NCBI RefSeq assembly: GCF_042139015.1
Contig: NZ_JBHIKY010000028.1
Location: 1 to 47,923 of the forward strand
DNA length: 47,923 nucleotides
DNA from: JBHIKY01 sp042139015
GTDB taxonomy: Bacteria > Bacillota > Bacilli > Bacillales > Marinococcaceae
Direction: 5' to 3'
Positions 32,930 through 41,314 of the stretch are shown here, in pieces. A program made the position numbers and the translations under genes. Each line of letters begins with the position of its first letter. Position 1 is the first letter of the stretch. The notes under the pieces were generated by a model that was not told the origin of the DNA, did no database searches, and worked only from the letters and a program-made list of their open reading frames with translations.

Positions 32930-32960
32930 TGGAGGCGGGATCCATCTTCCCTGCCTCCAT
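32930..32960 (-). terminator. Terminator of cotJ operon
   Basis: GGAGGC-GGGA / TCCC-GCCTCC-type stem, 5 nt after the cotJC stop and converging on the sugar dehydrogenase remnant. Confidence 0.6.
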
Positions 32961-32964
32961 TAAG

Positions 32965-33534
32965 CTAAAAAATTTTCTTGCGGTCTCTTTCTTCTTTTAA
33001 TATCTCTACTGCTTCCCGGAAGCGCTGAGAATGCACCACTTCTCTCTGTCGCAAAAATTTTAGGCCATCATTTAAATCCGGGTCATCGGAAAGATCAATA
33101 ATCCATTGATACGTTGCTCTAGCTTTTTCCTCCGCTGCAATATCTTCATATAAATCTGCAATAGGATCGCCTTTAGCCTGGATATAAGAGGCCGTCCAAG
33201 GCACACCAGAAGAATTTTCATAATAAAGCGCATTATCATGGATGACATAATGATCTCCCAGTCCTGCGGCTTTCATTTGCTCCGGGGTTGCATCCTTGGT
33301 TAGTTTGTAGATCATGGTGGCAATCATTTCTAAATGAGCGAATTCCTCTGTGCCAATGTCTGTTAAAAGGCCGACTACTTTATCGGGAATAGAATAGCGC
33401 TGATTCAAATATCGTAAAGCTGCAGACAGCTCTCCATCTGCCCCTCCATACTGCTCGACTAAGTATCTGGCCAGCGTTGGATTACAGGTGCTGACCTTAA
33501 CAGGGTACTGCAGTTTTTTTTCATATATCCACAT
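32965..33534 (-). CDS. cotJC: Spore coat protein CotJC (Mn catalase-like)
   Basis: A 189-aa ferritin-like di-manganese protein nearly identical in layout to B. subtilis CotJC: MWIYEKKLQYPVKV, then TEEFAHLEMIATMIYK (metal Glu/His), EDIAAEEKARATYQWI, and RQREVVHSQRFREAVE (second Glu/His set). It is thought to lie in the inner spore coat and to degrade peroxide. The frame extends to 33708, but ATG 33534 follows AAAGGGGGG and matches the known start. Third gene of cotJABC. Confidence 0.96.
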   Translation of the reverse strand: MWIYEKKLQYPVKVSTCNPTLARYLVEQYGGADGELSAALRYLNQRYSIPDKVVGLLTDIGTEEFAHLEMIATMIYKLTKDATPEQMKAAGLGDHYVIHDNALYYENSSGVPWTASYIQAKGDPIADLYEDIAAEEKARATYQWIIDLSDDPDLNDGLKFLRQREVVHSQRFREAVEILKEERDRKKIF

Positions 33535-33547
33535 GAGCGTCCCCCCT

Positions 33548-33826
33548 TTATAATTGCCATGGCCACGGCGCTTTGTTCCAGTTCCACGGATAGCTGCTGT
33601 AGCTGAGGCATTGACCATACTGTAAAAGCGGTCCGTAATACTCCTCCACACTGAATTTAAGGTGCTGCCGATACTGTGCAGTTTCATTAAATTGTTGGAT
33701 CGCCTCATAGTCGTCGGGGTGAGTGTCCAAATACAGAGTTAATTCTACGAGTACGAAATCAATCGCCTGTAATTCCTCCATCAATCGATAAAACTCTTCT
33801 GGAAGCTGTGTCTGCTGATCCTTCAT
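33548..33826 (-). CDS. cotJB: Spore coat protein CotJB
   Basis: A 92-aa protein: FYRLMEELQAIDFVLVELTL, then YLDTHPDDYEAIQQFNE and a Trp/Pro-rich C-terminus (YPWNWNKAPWPW), as in CotJB. ATG 33826 has GGAGG 8 nt upstream and overlaps the cotJA stop codon (ATGA); the longer frame from 33841 is discarded. Needed for coat deposition of CotJC; no catalytic motif. Confidence 0.95.
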   Translation of the reverse strand: MKDQQTQLPEEFYRLMEELQAIDFVLVELTLYLDTHPDDYEAIQQFNETAQYRQHLKFSVEEYYGPLLQYGQCLSYSSYPWNWNKAPWPWQL

Positions 33827-34050
33827 TCCTCTTCCCTCCACTCATGAGGCTTTTTATAAGGAGAAAAAAGTGCAGGCCAAAGGGTCCCGCTGAACAATGC
33901 TTCCTGCGGGGTGTATTGAGGCAGTCCAGGAGGTTGGAAGCCCATATAAAGATTAGGAGGAGTCTCATAGGATTTCACTTTAATCGGAGGGCACGGATCA
34001 TTCGGACCGATGTACGGACGATAAAACTTTCGTTGTGTGAATTCTTTCAT
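33823..34050 (-). CDS. cotJA: Spore coat protein CotJA
   Basis: A 75-aa Pro-rich protein with YIGPNDPCPPIKVKSYETPP and LFSGTLWPALFSPY, the CotJA hallmarks. First gene of cotJABC, with a 4-nt overlap into cotJB. On the minus strand CATAAGAT near 34091-34084 fits the sigma-E -10 (CATACAHT) at 6 of 8 positions, in line with the mother-cell expression known for cotJ, but the -35 is poor. Confidence 0.93.
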   Translation of the reverse strand: MKEFTQRKFYRPYIGPNDPCPPIKVKSYETPPNLYMGFQPPGLPQYTPQEALFSGTLWPALFSPYKKPHEWREEE

Positions 34051-34101
34051 GCTGTAACCTGCCTTAAATCCGACTTTCTGCCATCTTATGATCCGCAGGC
34101 T

Positions 34102-34755
34102 TTAATTAGAACGCTGACGACTCTTTCTTTTCCAGGCAGCTTTCAACCTTTTTGTCCAGCTTAGATTAAGAAAAACATCAATGGTGATGCTGATTATTAG
34201 TCCGTATAAAACTACCCCAAATATACTTAACGTAACAAGAATTGACTTTCCAGCTGTAGTCGCCGGCTCAAAGTCAGTTCTCCCGAAAAACAATAGAGAG
34301 ATAATACTGCTGAAGAATGCATCAATATAGCTCTGAATCTCTGGCTCTAAGTAGTATAAAGGAATAACTGAAATAAACAGCATTAGAAATGTTATCGCTG
34401 CCACTATGAAATAGCTTTGGCGCTTTAAAAACCTTATAAATGGCATAGTATAATATTTTGTAATTGTTTTTAAACGCAAAAGATGCAATATTCTTGCCAG
34501 CCTGGCCATTTGAAACAAAGCGTCAAGGGGAACAATCGCAATGAGAAGAAATGGATTACTTTTAATAAAGGCCCATTTGCTTGGACTGGTAAAAAAACGA
34601 TACACAAAATCAACGACAAAAATCGCCCAGGTGATCCAGATAATTAAGTCGTTAACCCCTGTATCATACCAAATTGTTCCCACAGCCAGAACCGCAAGAA
34701 GCACCATGAAAGCCTCGTAGGAAATATCTCTTTTTGGTTTATTGAGCTTAAACAT
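34102..34755 (-). CDS. Voltage-gated-type ion channel protein with atypical filter
   Basis: A 217-aa membrane protein with about 6 transmembrane segments in the ion-transport (VIC) pattern. An S4-like segment (FQMARLARILHLLRLK) carries four Arg plus Lys. The pore loop between S5 and S6 reads LLFFGRTDFEPATTAG, which aligns with the K+ channel filter TVGYGDITPVT as G-R-T-D instead of G-Y-G-D. K+ selectivity is therefore doubtful; it may be non-selective, pass another ion, or be only a voltage sensor. Single gene, basic C-terminus, no RCK domain. Confidence 0.8.
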   Translation of the reverse strand: MFKLNKPKRDISYEAFMVLLAVLAVGTIWYDTGVNDLIIWITWAIFVVDFVYRFFTSPSKWAFIKSNPFLLIAIVPLDALFQMARLARILHLLRLKTITKYYTMPFIRFLKRQSYFIVAAITFLMLFISVIPLYYLEPEIQSYIDAFFSSIISLLFFGRTDFEPATTAGKSILVTLSIFGVVLYGLIISITIDVFLNLSWTKRLKAAWKRKSRQRSN

Positions 34756-34923
34756 ATGAATGCACTACCTTCTTATCAGCTTCCGTAATCTTACCATACT
34801 AGCATAGATAACTTTGTGTTACAGTTCTGCCTTGCTTGTGAAAGTATACGCTTTTTTTGCATGCTGCTCTTCAGAAAGACTAACTTTCATAATAAAAAAT
34901 ATAGATTAATTGATTAGTAGCTA

Positions 34924-34952
34924 TTGCATTTAATATATAATATCTATATAAT
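34924..34952 (+). promoter_or_regulatory. Promoter of tRNA-Leu
   Basis: TTGCAT (34924-34929), 17 nt, perfect TATAAT (34947-34952), about 12 nt before the mature tRNA. Confidence 0.75.
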
Positions 34953-34964
34953 ATAATTTGTCTC

Positions 34965-35052
34965 GCGGTTGTGGCGGAACTGGCAGACGCGCACGGTTCA
35001 GGTCCGTGTGGGCATTGTGCCCTTGGAGGTTCGAGTCCTCTCAACCGCACCA
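34965..35052 (+). tRNA. tRNA-Leu (CAG)
   Basis: Cloverleaf: acceptor GCGGTTG / CAACCGC, D arm GCGG..., anticodon arm CACGG-TTCAGGT-CCGTG with anticodon CAG, long class II variable arm (GGGCATTGTGCCC), T loop TTCGAGT, encoded CCA at 35050-35052. Reads CUG codons. A strong promoter and a terminator bracket it, so it is a single tRNA unit. Confidence 0.97.
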
Positions 35053-35069
35053 AACATAAACTAAGTAAT

Positions 35070-35100
35070 AGAGCTGACCGGAAGAGGTCAGCTCTTTTTT
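35070..35100 (+). terminator. Terminator of tRNA-Leu
   Basis: The 10-bp stem AGAGCTGACC / GGTCAGCTCT with TTTTTTA, 17 nt after the tRNA. Confidence 0.9.
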
Positions 35101-35171
35101 ATACAGATAAATGTCGTCCATTAAGAGTACCGTATTTTTTCAATACCACTACAGCTAAGGAGTGTATAGTT

Positions 35172-35903
35172 TTGAGAGAAATTTCTGAGTGGATTCAGGC
35201 CTCCCGTTATACTGTTTTAATGACAGGTGCCGGCATGTCAACGGAAAGCGGCCTCCCGGATTTTCGTTCAGCAGACGGTTTGTGGAATAATAAAAATCCG
35301 GCCGAACTCGCCAGTGTAAACGCACTCACGAATAACCGTGAAGAATTTATAGCATTTTATAAGGAACGAATGAAAGTAATTGCTGAAACTAAGCCTAATA
35401 TGGGTCATTATTATTTAGCAGAATGGGAAAAAGCCGAAAAAATCCAAGGAGTAATTACTCAAAATGTAGATGGACTTCATCAGGCCGCCGGAAGCAGACG
35501 TGTTGCTGAATTACATGGATCGCTGACAGCTCTTCACTGTTATTCCTGCTCCGAAAGATATGATTACACAAAATACTTACGTGACGAAATAACGTGCAGC
35601 AGCTGTGGTGGTTTTTTAAGACCAGATGTAGTTTTATTTGGGGAAATGCTTCCTGACGAAGCAATTTCCTTCTCGCAGCAGCACACTGCAAACGCTGACC
35701 TGTTTATTGTGCTGGGCTCCAGTCTGTCCGTATCTCCCGCTTCCTATTTCCCGCAGGACGCAAAACAAAATGGGGCACGCCTTGTTATTATTAACCATAC
35801 AGAAACCGAACTTGATTCAATTGCTGATAAAGTAATTCAGGGAAGAAACATAAGTGATGTACTCTCCAGCATTGATGTATTGTTTGACGAAAGTTTGAAA
35901 TAG
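35172..35903 (+). CDS. NAD-dependent protein deacylase, sirtuin
   Basis: A 243-aa Sir2 family enzyme that removes lysine acetyl groups using NAD+. Motifs: GAGMSTESGLPDFRS, QNVDGLHQAAG, ELHGS with the catalytic His, Zn ligands CYSC and CSSC, and VLGSSLSV. The frame is open back into the tRNA, but TTG 35172 (MREISEWIQ) follows AAGGAG at 9 nt and matches the family start. The size fits B. subtilis SrtN (247 aa), which deacetylates AcsA among others; no acs gene is nearby. Confidence 0.94.
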   Translation: MREISEWIQASRYTVLMTGAGMSTESGLPDFRSADGLWNNKNPAELASVNALTNNREEFIAFYKERMKVIAETKPNMGHYYLAEWEKAEKIQGVITQNVDGLHQAAGSRRVAELHGSLTALHCYSCSERYDYTKYLRDEITCSSCGGFLRPDVVLFGEMLPDEAISFSQQHTANADLFIVLGSSLSVSPASYFPQDAKQNGARLVIINHTETELDSIADKVIQGRNISDVLSSIDVLFDESLK

Positions 35904-35945
35904 GAGAGATGGTTCACATTCCATTGCTTTATTTTTCAAATAGTA

Positions 35946-35983
35946 AAAGCACGCTGCACTGAAAGAACCAGCTGCAACGTGCT
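35946..35983. terminator. Bidirectional terminator sirtuin/YeeE
   Basis: AAGCACG-TGCA / TGCA-CGTGCTT, with TGTATT on the plus strand, lies between the convergent sirtuin and YeeE/YedE genes. Confidence 0.7.
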
Positions 35984-35987
35984 TGTA

Positions 35988-37235
35988 TTAACAAAAGCTG
36001 TCTTTTGGTTTTGGAACGGATAGTCCAAATAGTGGTCTCAGGAACAACGCAAGAAACGTCCCTGCGAGTGCCATGACCGCCCAGACATACCCGTGCAGGC
36101 TAAATGACGCAATGCCACCAAAATATGCTCCAATGTTGCATCCAAAAGCTAAGCGTGCTCCATATCCCATCAATAGCCCCCCTATAATCGAAGCAGCTGC
36201 ATTCCCTTTTGTAATTTTTGAGAAGTTGAATAGTCCTGCTGCTGCGGAAGCTAAAAATGCACCCAGTATTACACCAAAATTTAATACTGTTGTAGAATCT
36301 GCAAAGATAGATGATTGAAGCTGAGCTGCATTCTCCTGCCAATATTGCCACTCTGAAACATTCATTCCGAAAGTTTCCAATGTCTTAGAACCCCATAGGG
36401 TAAAAGCTGAGGTTACCCCCCAAGGTGTGCCGCGTGTCATTAATGTTAGAGCATTCAGCACAGCGAGTATAATAGCTGCTGCAATTAACGGCCAGGAGCC
36501 GCGGATTATTCTTTTTAATCCTTTTTCACTCGGTACGGCAGCCATTTTGGGAGGATTTTTCTTTTTTTCAATCCATAAAGTAAGCAAAATAATAATTCCA
36601 AAAATTAGAACAGATACAAGCCATGCTCCGGAATATCCCAGTCCTGTTGAAGTGGCCAGGGAAATAGGTTCCGCAGCCGGTAAATCCTCCGTCCAAAAGT
36701 ACAAGTGAGCTGCTCCGATGGTAGCGCCGATTATAAAGAAAAATAATGTGATAAACATTACTGAACGGCCGCCTCCGACAGCGTACAGAGTGCCTGACGC
36801 ACACCCGCCGCCAAGCTGCATGCCAATGCCGAATATAAATGCTCCTACGAGCACACTTATACCGACCGGAGATACATACCCTGCCGCTTCACCTCCAAAA
36901 AAAGTATAGCCTGTGGCTAATATTGGAGCAAATAATGTAACAGCAACGATCAGCATGACCATATGAGCCCGTAAAGCCGTGCCGTTACCTACGGAGGCTA
37001 AGCGACGAAAGGCGGATGTGAATCCAAAGCGTGCGTGAAATAAAGTATATCCGAGCAGAGTGCCAATCACCATCAGAAGGGGCTGAACGATTGCCTGCGT
37101 TGCCGCAAGGAAAATGGTGAGAGCAGTACCAGCAGCGATGCCGCCGATCAACAGCCTGGTCTGGGGGGAATTGAGCTGTTTACTGCTTTGTTTCACCTCA
37201 GTCTGCTGAGTTACCGGCTGAACATTTGTAGCCAT
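35988..37235 (-). CDS. YeeE/YedE family (TsuA-like) sulfur-compound transporter
   Basis: A 415-aa membrane protein with about 9-10 helices and two pseudo-repeats. Conserved Cys motifs: QLGGGCASGTLYAVGGG in the first half and RLAFGCNIGAYFGG in the second; in TsuA (YeeE) such cysteines relay thiosulfate through the channel. It should therefore import thiosulfate or a related sulfane compound. GAGGTG lies 8 nt before the ATG. The usual partner TsuB/rhodanese is not adjacent; the Rieske oxidoreductase is upstream on the same strand but behind a terminator. Confidence 0.9.
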   Translation of the reverse strand: MATNVQPVTQQTEVKQSSKQLNSPQTRLLIGGIAAGTALTIFLAATQAIVQPLLMVIGTLLGYTLFHARFGFTSAFRRLASVGNGTALRAHMVMLIVAVTLFAPILATGYTFFGGEAAGYVSPVGISVLVGAFIFGIGMQLGGGCASGTLYAVGGGRSVMFITLFFFIIGATIGAAHLYFWTEDLPAAEPISLATSTGLGYSGAWLVSVLIFGIIILLTLWIEKKKNPPKMAAVPSEKGLKRIIRGSWPLIAAAIILAVLNALTLMTRGTPWGVTSAFTLWGSKTLETFGMNVSEWQYWQENAAQLQSSIFADSTTVLNFGVILGAFLASAAAGLFNFSKITKGNAAASIIGGLLMGYGARLAFGCNIGAYFGGIASFSLHGYVWAVMALAGTFLALFLRPLFGLSVPKPKDSFC

Positions 37236-37330
37236 TTATAATTCACCTCTTAATCTATCGTTTTAGTAGGGATTTCTTTCAAAGAATACAGTTGATCGAA
37301 GTGTATGTCAATATAATTGCTCTCCATAAC

Positions 37331-37370
37331 GAAATAAGACGGCAGAAAAGATTCCCTGCCATCTTATTTC
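37331..37370 (-). terminator. Terminator of the Rieske oxidoreductase gene
   Basis: The long stem AAATAAGATGGCAG / CTGCCGTCTTATTT lies 8 nt after the stop codon at 37378. Confidence 0.8.
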
Positions 37371-37377
37371 CATATTC

Positions 37378-38928
37378 TCAAAACTTTTCAATTATTGCAG
37401 TTTGATCTATTGCTTTTAATGGGAGGTTCGCAGGTCCCTCAAGAACCTCCCCCTTTGTGGTGAATCGAGATCCGTGGCACGGGCAGTCCCAGCTTGTTTC
37501 TGCTTCGTTCCATTCTACTTCACAGCCCATATGGGTACAGGTGGTATCGATTAACTGAAGATCTCCCTCGTGCGTACGATAGGCGCCTGCTCTTCTTCCA
37601 TCCAGGTTTACCACAGCCCCTTCCCCGGGTTCCACATCCTCGACTGACTTATTTCCCCGTTCTGCATGAGTTTTCACAAATTGCACCGCAACATCGGTAT
37701 TTTCTTTAACAAAGGTTCCGCTTGATTTTAAGGAAGCATTGCGGCCCGGATCATAAAGCTCTTCATATCGATTGTATTTAGCTGAAACGATATCACTCAG
37801 CAGCATTGCAGCATTAACACTGTTTGTCATTCCCCATTTATTGAACCCGGTTGCTACGAAAATATGGTTATCTCCGGCAGTCATTCTGCCAACATAAGGC
37901 ACTTTATCTAGAGTTGTCAGATCCTGTGCAGACCAGCGACTTTCTATCGACTGAATGCCGAAATGTTTGCCTGCAAATCCTTTTAGTGCCTCAAAGTGAT
38001 CCATCGTATTCGGACCCTTGCCTGTTTTATGATTTTCTCCGCCGATCAGTGCCAGTTTTTCTCCATTAGAACTCGTCCAGCGAAATGACCTGCTCGGCTG
38101 TCCGACAGATAAAAACATTCCATCAGGCAGCGGTGCTTCAGTTCTCACAGCTATTGCGTAAGATCTCTCCGGGTGTAGTCTGGAAAAGTAAAAGCCTTTT
38201 AAATCATCAAACGGGAAGTGAGAGGTAACTATAACCTTTTCAGCCAGGACACTCCCGGGTCCCTTCGTTATAATTTTCACTGGATCTCCTTTTTCAAGAT
38301 GAAGAACAGGAGTGTTTTCAAAAATTCTCACTCCTGCTGCTTCGAGCTTTTGAACAATCCAAGTGAGGAATTTAATAGGGTGAAATTGAGCTTGATCCGG
38401 CATTTTTAGTGCAGCTTCCACCGGGAAAGGAAGTGGACACTCATGCTTTAGTTCACTTTTGATGCCAAGCTTATCGTAAGCCTGTTTTTCTTTTAACAGC
38501 TGCTGCTTGCCTTTTATTGTTTCCGTATACAGCCACGCATCTTGAAGTTGAAAATCACAGTCGATTCTATTTTCATTAACAATTTTTTCCACATATTCCT
38601 TGGCTTTTATGTTGGATTCATAATATTGACGGGCCCTTCCTTCACCAAAAGTACCAATTAATTCATCATAAATTTGTCCGTGCTGAGCTGTTATCTTTGC
38701 AGTCGTATGGCCTGTTGTTCCATTTGTAAGTGAGGATGCTTCGAGGACAACAGGTTTCGCGCCATGTAATGCGAGTCGATAAGCAGTCATTAATCCTGTA
38801 ATACCGCCGCCGACAATGGCTATTTCCGACTTTATTTCTTCTTTAAGCGATGGGAATCTGTTAAATTTGTTTGTTTCTCTCCAATATGAAGCAGATTCCC
38901 GGGGTAATTTCTTGGATGGATCATTCAT
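37378..38928 (-). CDS. FAD-dependent oxidoreductase with C-terminal Rieske domain (YhfW-like)
   Basis: A 516-aa fusion of a DAO-type FAD oxidoreductase (dinucleotide loop IVGGGITGLMTAYRLA near residue 38; GHTTAKITAQHG flavin region) with a Rieske [2Fe-2S] domain at the end. The iron ligands are C-T-H in TCTHMGCEV and C-P-C-H in WDCPCHGSRF, about 20 residues apart. It has the same domain order and size as B. subtilis YhfW. Substrate unknown; the Rieske centre implies one-electron transfer from the flavin. Confidence 0.93.
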   Translation of the reverse strand: MNDPSKKLPRESASYWRETNKFNRFPSLKEEIKSEIAIVGGGITGLMTAYRLALHGAKPVVLEASSLTNGTTGHTTAKITAQHGQIYDELIGTFGEGRARQYYESNIKAKEYVEKIVNENRIDCDFQLQDAWLYTETIKGKQQLLKEKQAYDKLGIKSELKHECPLPFPVEAALKMPDQAQFHPIKFLTWIVQKLEAAGVRIFENTPVLHLEKGDPVKIITKGPGSVLAEKVIVTSHFPFDDLKGFYFSRLHPERSYAIAVRTEAPLPDGMFLSVGQPSRSFRWTSSNGEKLALIGGENHKTGKGPNTMDHFEALKGFAGKHFGIQSIESRWSAQDLTTLDKVPYVGRMTAGDNHIFVATGFNKWGMTNSVNAAMLLSDIVSAKYNRYEELYDPGRNASLKSSGTFVKENTDVAVQFVKTHAERGNKSVEDVEPGEGAVVNLDGRRAGAYRTHEGDLQLIDTTCTHMGCEVEWNEAETSWDCPCHGSRFTTKGEVLEGPANLPLKAIDQTAIIEKF

Positions 38929-38999
38929 GATAGCGATAGCGCCTCCTTCTAAATGGCTGTATATCCTTAATATGAGCCACGTTAAGTAGACCTATGCGT

Positions 39000-39390
39000 T
39001 TAATCCTTTACGTGCTGAATGAGCTGACGTTTTATAGCGTCAGGAATAGGTTCAGTTTTTTGATGAATAAAATTGAAATTAACATACGTCGATATTCCTT
39101 CTGCACAGAGTATATCGTTCTGAAGAATTACTTCATAAATATCAAAACTGCTTGTACCAATTCGTTGAATCCAGGTACGTACTGTAACGGGAATGCCATA
39201 ATAAATTTGATGCTTATATTGTACATTCATGCTGAGGATCACACATTTCCAGTCAGAAAATTGTAAATCAGGGGTAAACATTTGAAATATTTCATCACGA
39301 CCAGCTTCGAACCACACCGGTATGACGGTATTGTTGATATGTCCAGCACCGTCAGTTTCAGATACTCGAGGCACAATTTTTTTCGAACAT
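39000..39390 (-). CDS. Hotdog-fold acyl-CoA thioesterase, N-terminus out of frame
   Basis: A 4HBT/YbgC-type thioesterase: SETDGAGHINNTVIPVWFE carries the catalytic Asp and the H-x-N motif, and GIPVTVRTWIQRIGTSSF the core strand. The usual start MFEKKIVPRVSETD would require ATG 39390 (weak AGGCGG upstream), but its frame is lost in a run of seven A (39379-39385); eight A would restore it. As it stands, translation could begin only at GTG 39374, which lacks a ribosome site. It is 14 nt downstream of the glycosylase gene, same strand, probably an operon. Confidence 0.7.
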
Positions 39391-39404
39391 CTTTTACCGC
39401 CTCT

Positions 39405-39983
39405 CTATCGAGATACATATTGATTGTTTTCTTCCCAGAACCGCCACGGATAATTCTTAGCGTCACCTGAATTATCGATCCCGATTCTCGGTCCGCTTAC
39501 AATTTGAGAAGGGGCTGGTCCCTCAGCTAAATACAAGGGAGATTTCCAGAAGGTGCTTCCGTAATCTGCTTTTGTTATGCCGAGCGCTTTCGTCAGTTTC
39601 CCAGGGCCGTTTGTTAATTCCTTCTTTTTTTTAATTCCCCTTCTTTTAAACATCAATTCGATTCCCTCTGCCGGCTCCACGGCCCTGATCAATATGGCGT
39701 GTGGTGTATCTTGGGGAGCGCAGACAACATTCACAAGACAATGTGTGTGCATTTCGTAAGTATAAACATGTCCTGGGCTTTCAAACATAATTTCCGTGCG
39801 ATTGGTCCTTCTGTTTCCATAGCTGTGGGCAGCTCTGTCTTCCGGTCCCATATAAGCTTCTGTTTCTACAATCCAACCAGAAGCCGTTCCTTCTGCTGTC
39901 TGTTTAACAAGCTTTTTACCTAACAGCATCTTTGCAAGCTCGATTGTTTCTTGTTCATAAAAAGAACGCTCTAAAATTTCCAT
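39405..39983 (-). CDS. 3-methyladenine DNA glycosylase (AAG/MPG family)
   Basis: A 192-aa monofunctional base-excision glycosylase that removes alkylated purines. Landmarks: RSFYEQETIELAKMLLGKKL, VETEAYMGPEDRAAHSYGN with the catalytic Glu, YTYEMHTHCLNVV-like VYTYEMHTHCLVNVVC, LTNGPGKLTKALGI and the C-terminal YPWRFW. Size matches B. subtilis YxlJ. Divergent from the CynX-type transporter. Confidence 0.95.
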   Translation of the reverse strand: MEILERSFYEQETIELAKMLLGKKLVKQTAEGTASGWIVETEAYMGPEDRAAHSYGNRRTNRTEIMFESPGHVYTYEMHTHCLVNVVCAPQDTPHAILIRAVEPAEGIELMFKRRGIKKKKELTNGPGKLTKALGITKADYGSTFWKSPLYLAEGPAPSQIVSGPRIGIDNSGDAKNYPWRFWEENNQYVSR

Positions 39984-40083
39984 ACGATCACCTTCAGATT
40001 AAGGTTGAAAACTATTTCCTTCGCATATCTAAAAAATTTATTTATAATGAAACAAGTGTACTACATATTTGGAGGATCCCAGA

Positions 40084-41295
40084 ATGATATCTACTACTTC
40101 TTTAAAATCTATACGCAGCCAAAGAATTATTCTTATTGTCGGTATCATTGTTATTGCATGTAATCTTCGGCCTGCCATTACTTCTGTAGGGCCGATAATT
40201 AGTATAATTCGTGAGGATACTGGAATCTCTAATAGTGCTGCAGGACTTCTTACCACACTGCCTTTGCTTGGATTTGCCGTATTTTCCATACTCTCTCCTA
40301 AACTAAGTCAGTATATTGGAATATACCCTGCCGTATTTATCGGAATTGTAACACTCGGAACAGGTACATTCATACGCTCTGCCGATTTTCTCGCTGCCTT
40401 ATTTACAGGGACTGCGCTTGCCGGTATTGGAATTGCTATCTGCAATGTACTGCTTCCTGGTATCGTCAAGCAAGAGTTTCCTCGTAAGGTTGGACTAATG
40501 ACAGGAGTTTATACACTCTCTATGGGAGTGTTTGCGAGCACTGGCTCTGGTATAAGCTATCCGCTTACTGAATTAGGTCTTGATTGGGAAAACGCACTTG
40601 CCATTTGGGGTATCCCTGCCGGAATAGCACTAATCATCTGGCTGCCTCAGCTTCGGCTGTCGCATGAAGGGGCAGGGCAGCAAAGCGCAGGAACTGTCTC
40701 AAAAAGCCCGCTGTGGCGTTCCCCGCTTGCCTGGAAAGTTACGTTATTCATGGGGATGCAGTCTTTTTTATTTTATTGTTTAGTCGCATGGCTCCCCGAA
40801 ATACTTCAAACGAAAAACCTTTCTGTGGGGCTGTCAGGCTGGATGCTCTCTATTATGCAGATCGTCGGTGTGCCTTTATCCTTTTTAACTCCAGTGCTGG
40901 CGGATCGTTTTCAAAATCAACGAGGCATTATTGCCGTTCTTTGTACTGTTTATATGACTGGGCTTATTGGTGTGCAGGTAAGCAGCCAATTCTTATGGCT
41001 CTGTTTTTTTGTTGTTTTACTCGGTTTTGGACAGGGATCTGCCATCAGTCTCTCCCTTACACTTCTAAGTCTAAGGGCAGCCAATCCTTTAGATGCTTCA
41101 AGGCTTTCTGGAATGGCCCAATCCTTCGGTTACCTGTTTGCTGCAGCAGGACCATTATTAATGGGGTTGTTATTTGATATATATGGCACGTGGACACCGG
41201 CTCTGTTTATTTTTATTGCTGTTTCTGCAGGTATGTTATTTGTTGGACTTGGCGCAGGGCGTGCCGAATACGTCCAGTCTTATACCCATAATTGA
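40084..41295 (+). CDS. MFS transporter, CynX/NimT family
   Basis: A 403-aa permease with 12 predicted transmembrane helices and the CynX signature NLRPAITSVGPII in helix 1. Relatives transport cyanate or nitroimidazole or are uncharacterised (B. subtilis YycB group). ATG 40084 follows GGAGG at 8 nt; the TTG at 40069 lies within that site. A Gly-rich hairpin (41296-41314) follows the stop. No cyanase gene is nearby. Confidence 0.9.
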   Translation: MISTTSLKSIRSQRIILIVGIIVIACNLRPAITSVGPIISIIREDTGISNSAAGLLTTLPLLGFAVFSILSPKLSQYIGIYPAVFIGIVTLGTGTFIRSADFLAALFTGTALAGIGIAICNVLLPGIVKQEFPRKVGLMTGVYTLSMGVFASTGSGISYPLTELGLDWENALAIWGIPAGIALIIWLPQLRLSHEGAGQQSAGTVSKSPLWRSPLAWKVTLFMGMQSFLFYCLVAWLPEILQTKNLSVGLSGWMLSIMQIVGVPLSFLTPVLADRFQNQRGIIAVLCTVYMTGLIGVQVSSQFLWLCFFVVLLGFGQGSAISLSLTLLSLRAANPLDASRLSGMAQSFGYLFAAAGPLLMGLLFDIYGTWTPALFIFIAVSAGMLFVGLGAGRAEYVQSYTHN

Positions 41296-41314
41296 GGCCG
41301 CCTCACCGGCGGCC
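41296..41314. terminator. Terminator of the MFS gene
   Basis: GGCCGCC-tcacc-GGCGGCC, followed by ATATTTA on the plus strand. It overlaps the converging ROK gene's stop codon (41303). Confidence 0.65.

Noticed and set aside
34971..35171. N-terminal extension of the sirtuin frame running back into tRNA-Leu
   Set aside because: The frame reads through the tRNA by chance; TTG 35172 with AAGGAG is the real start.
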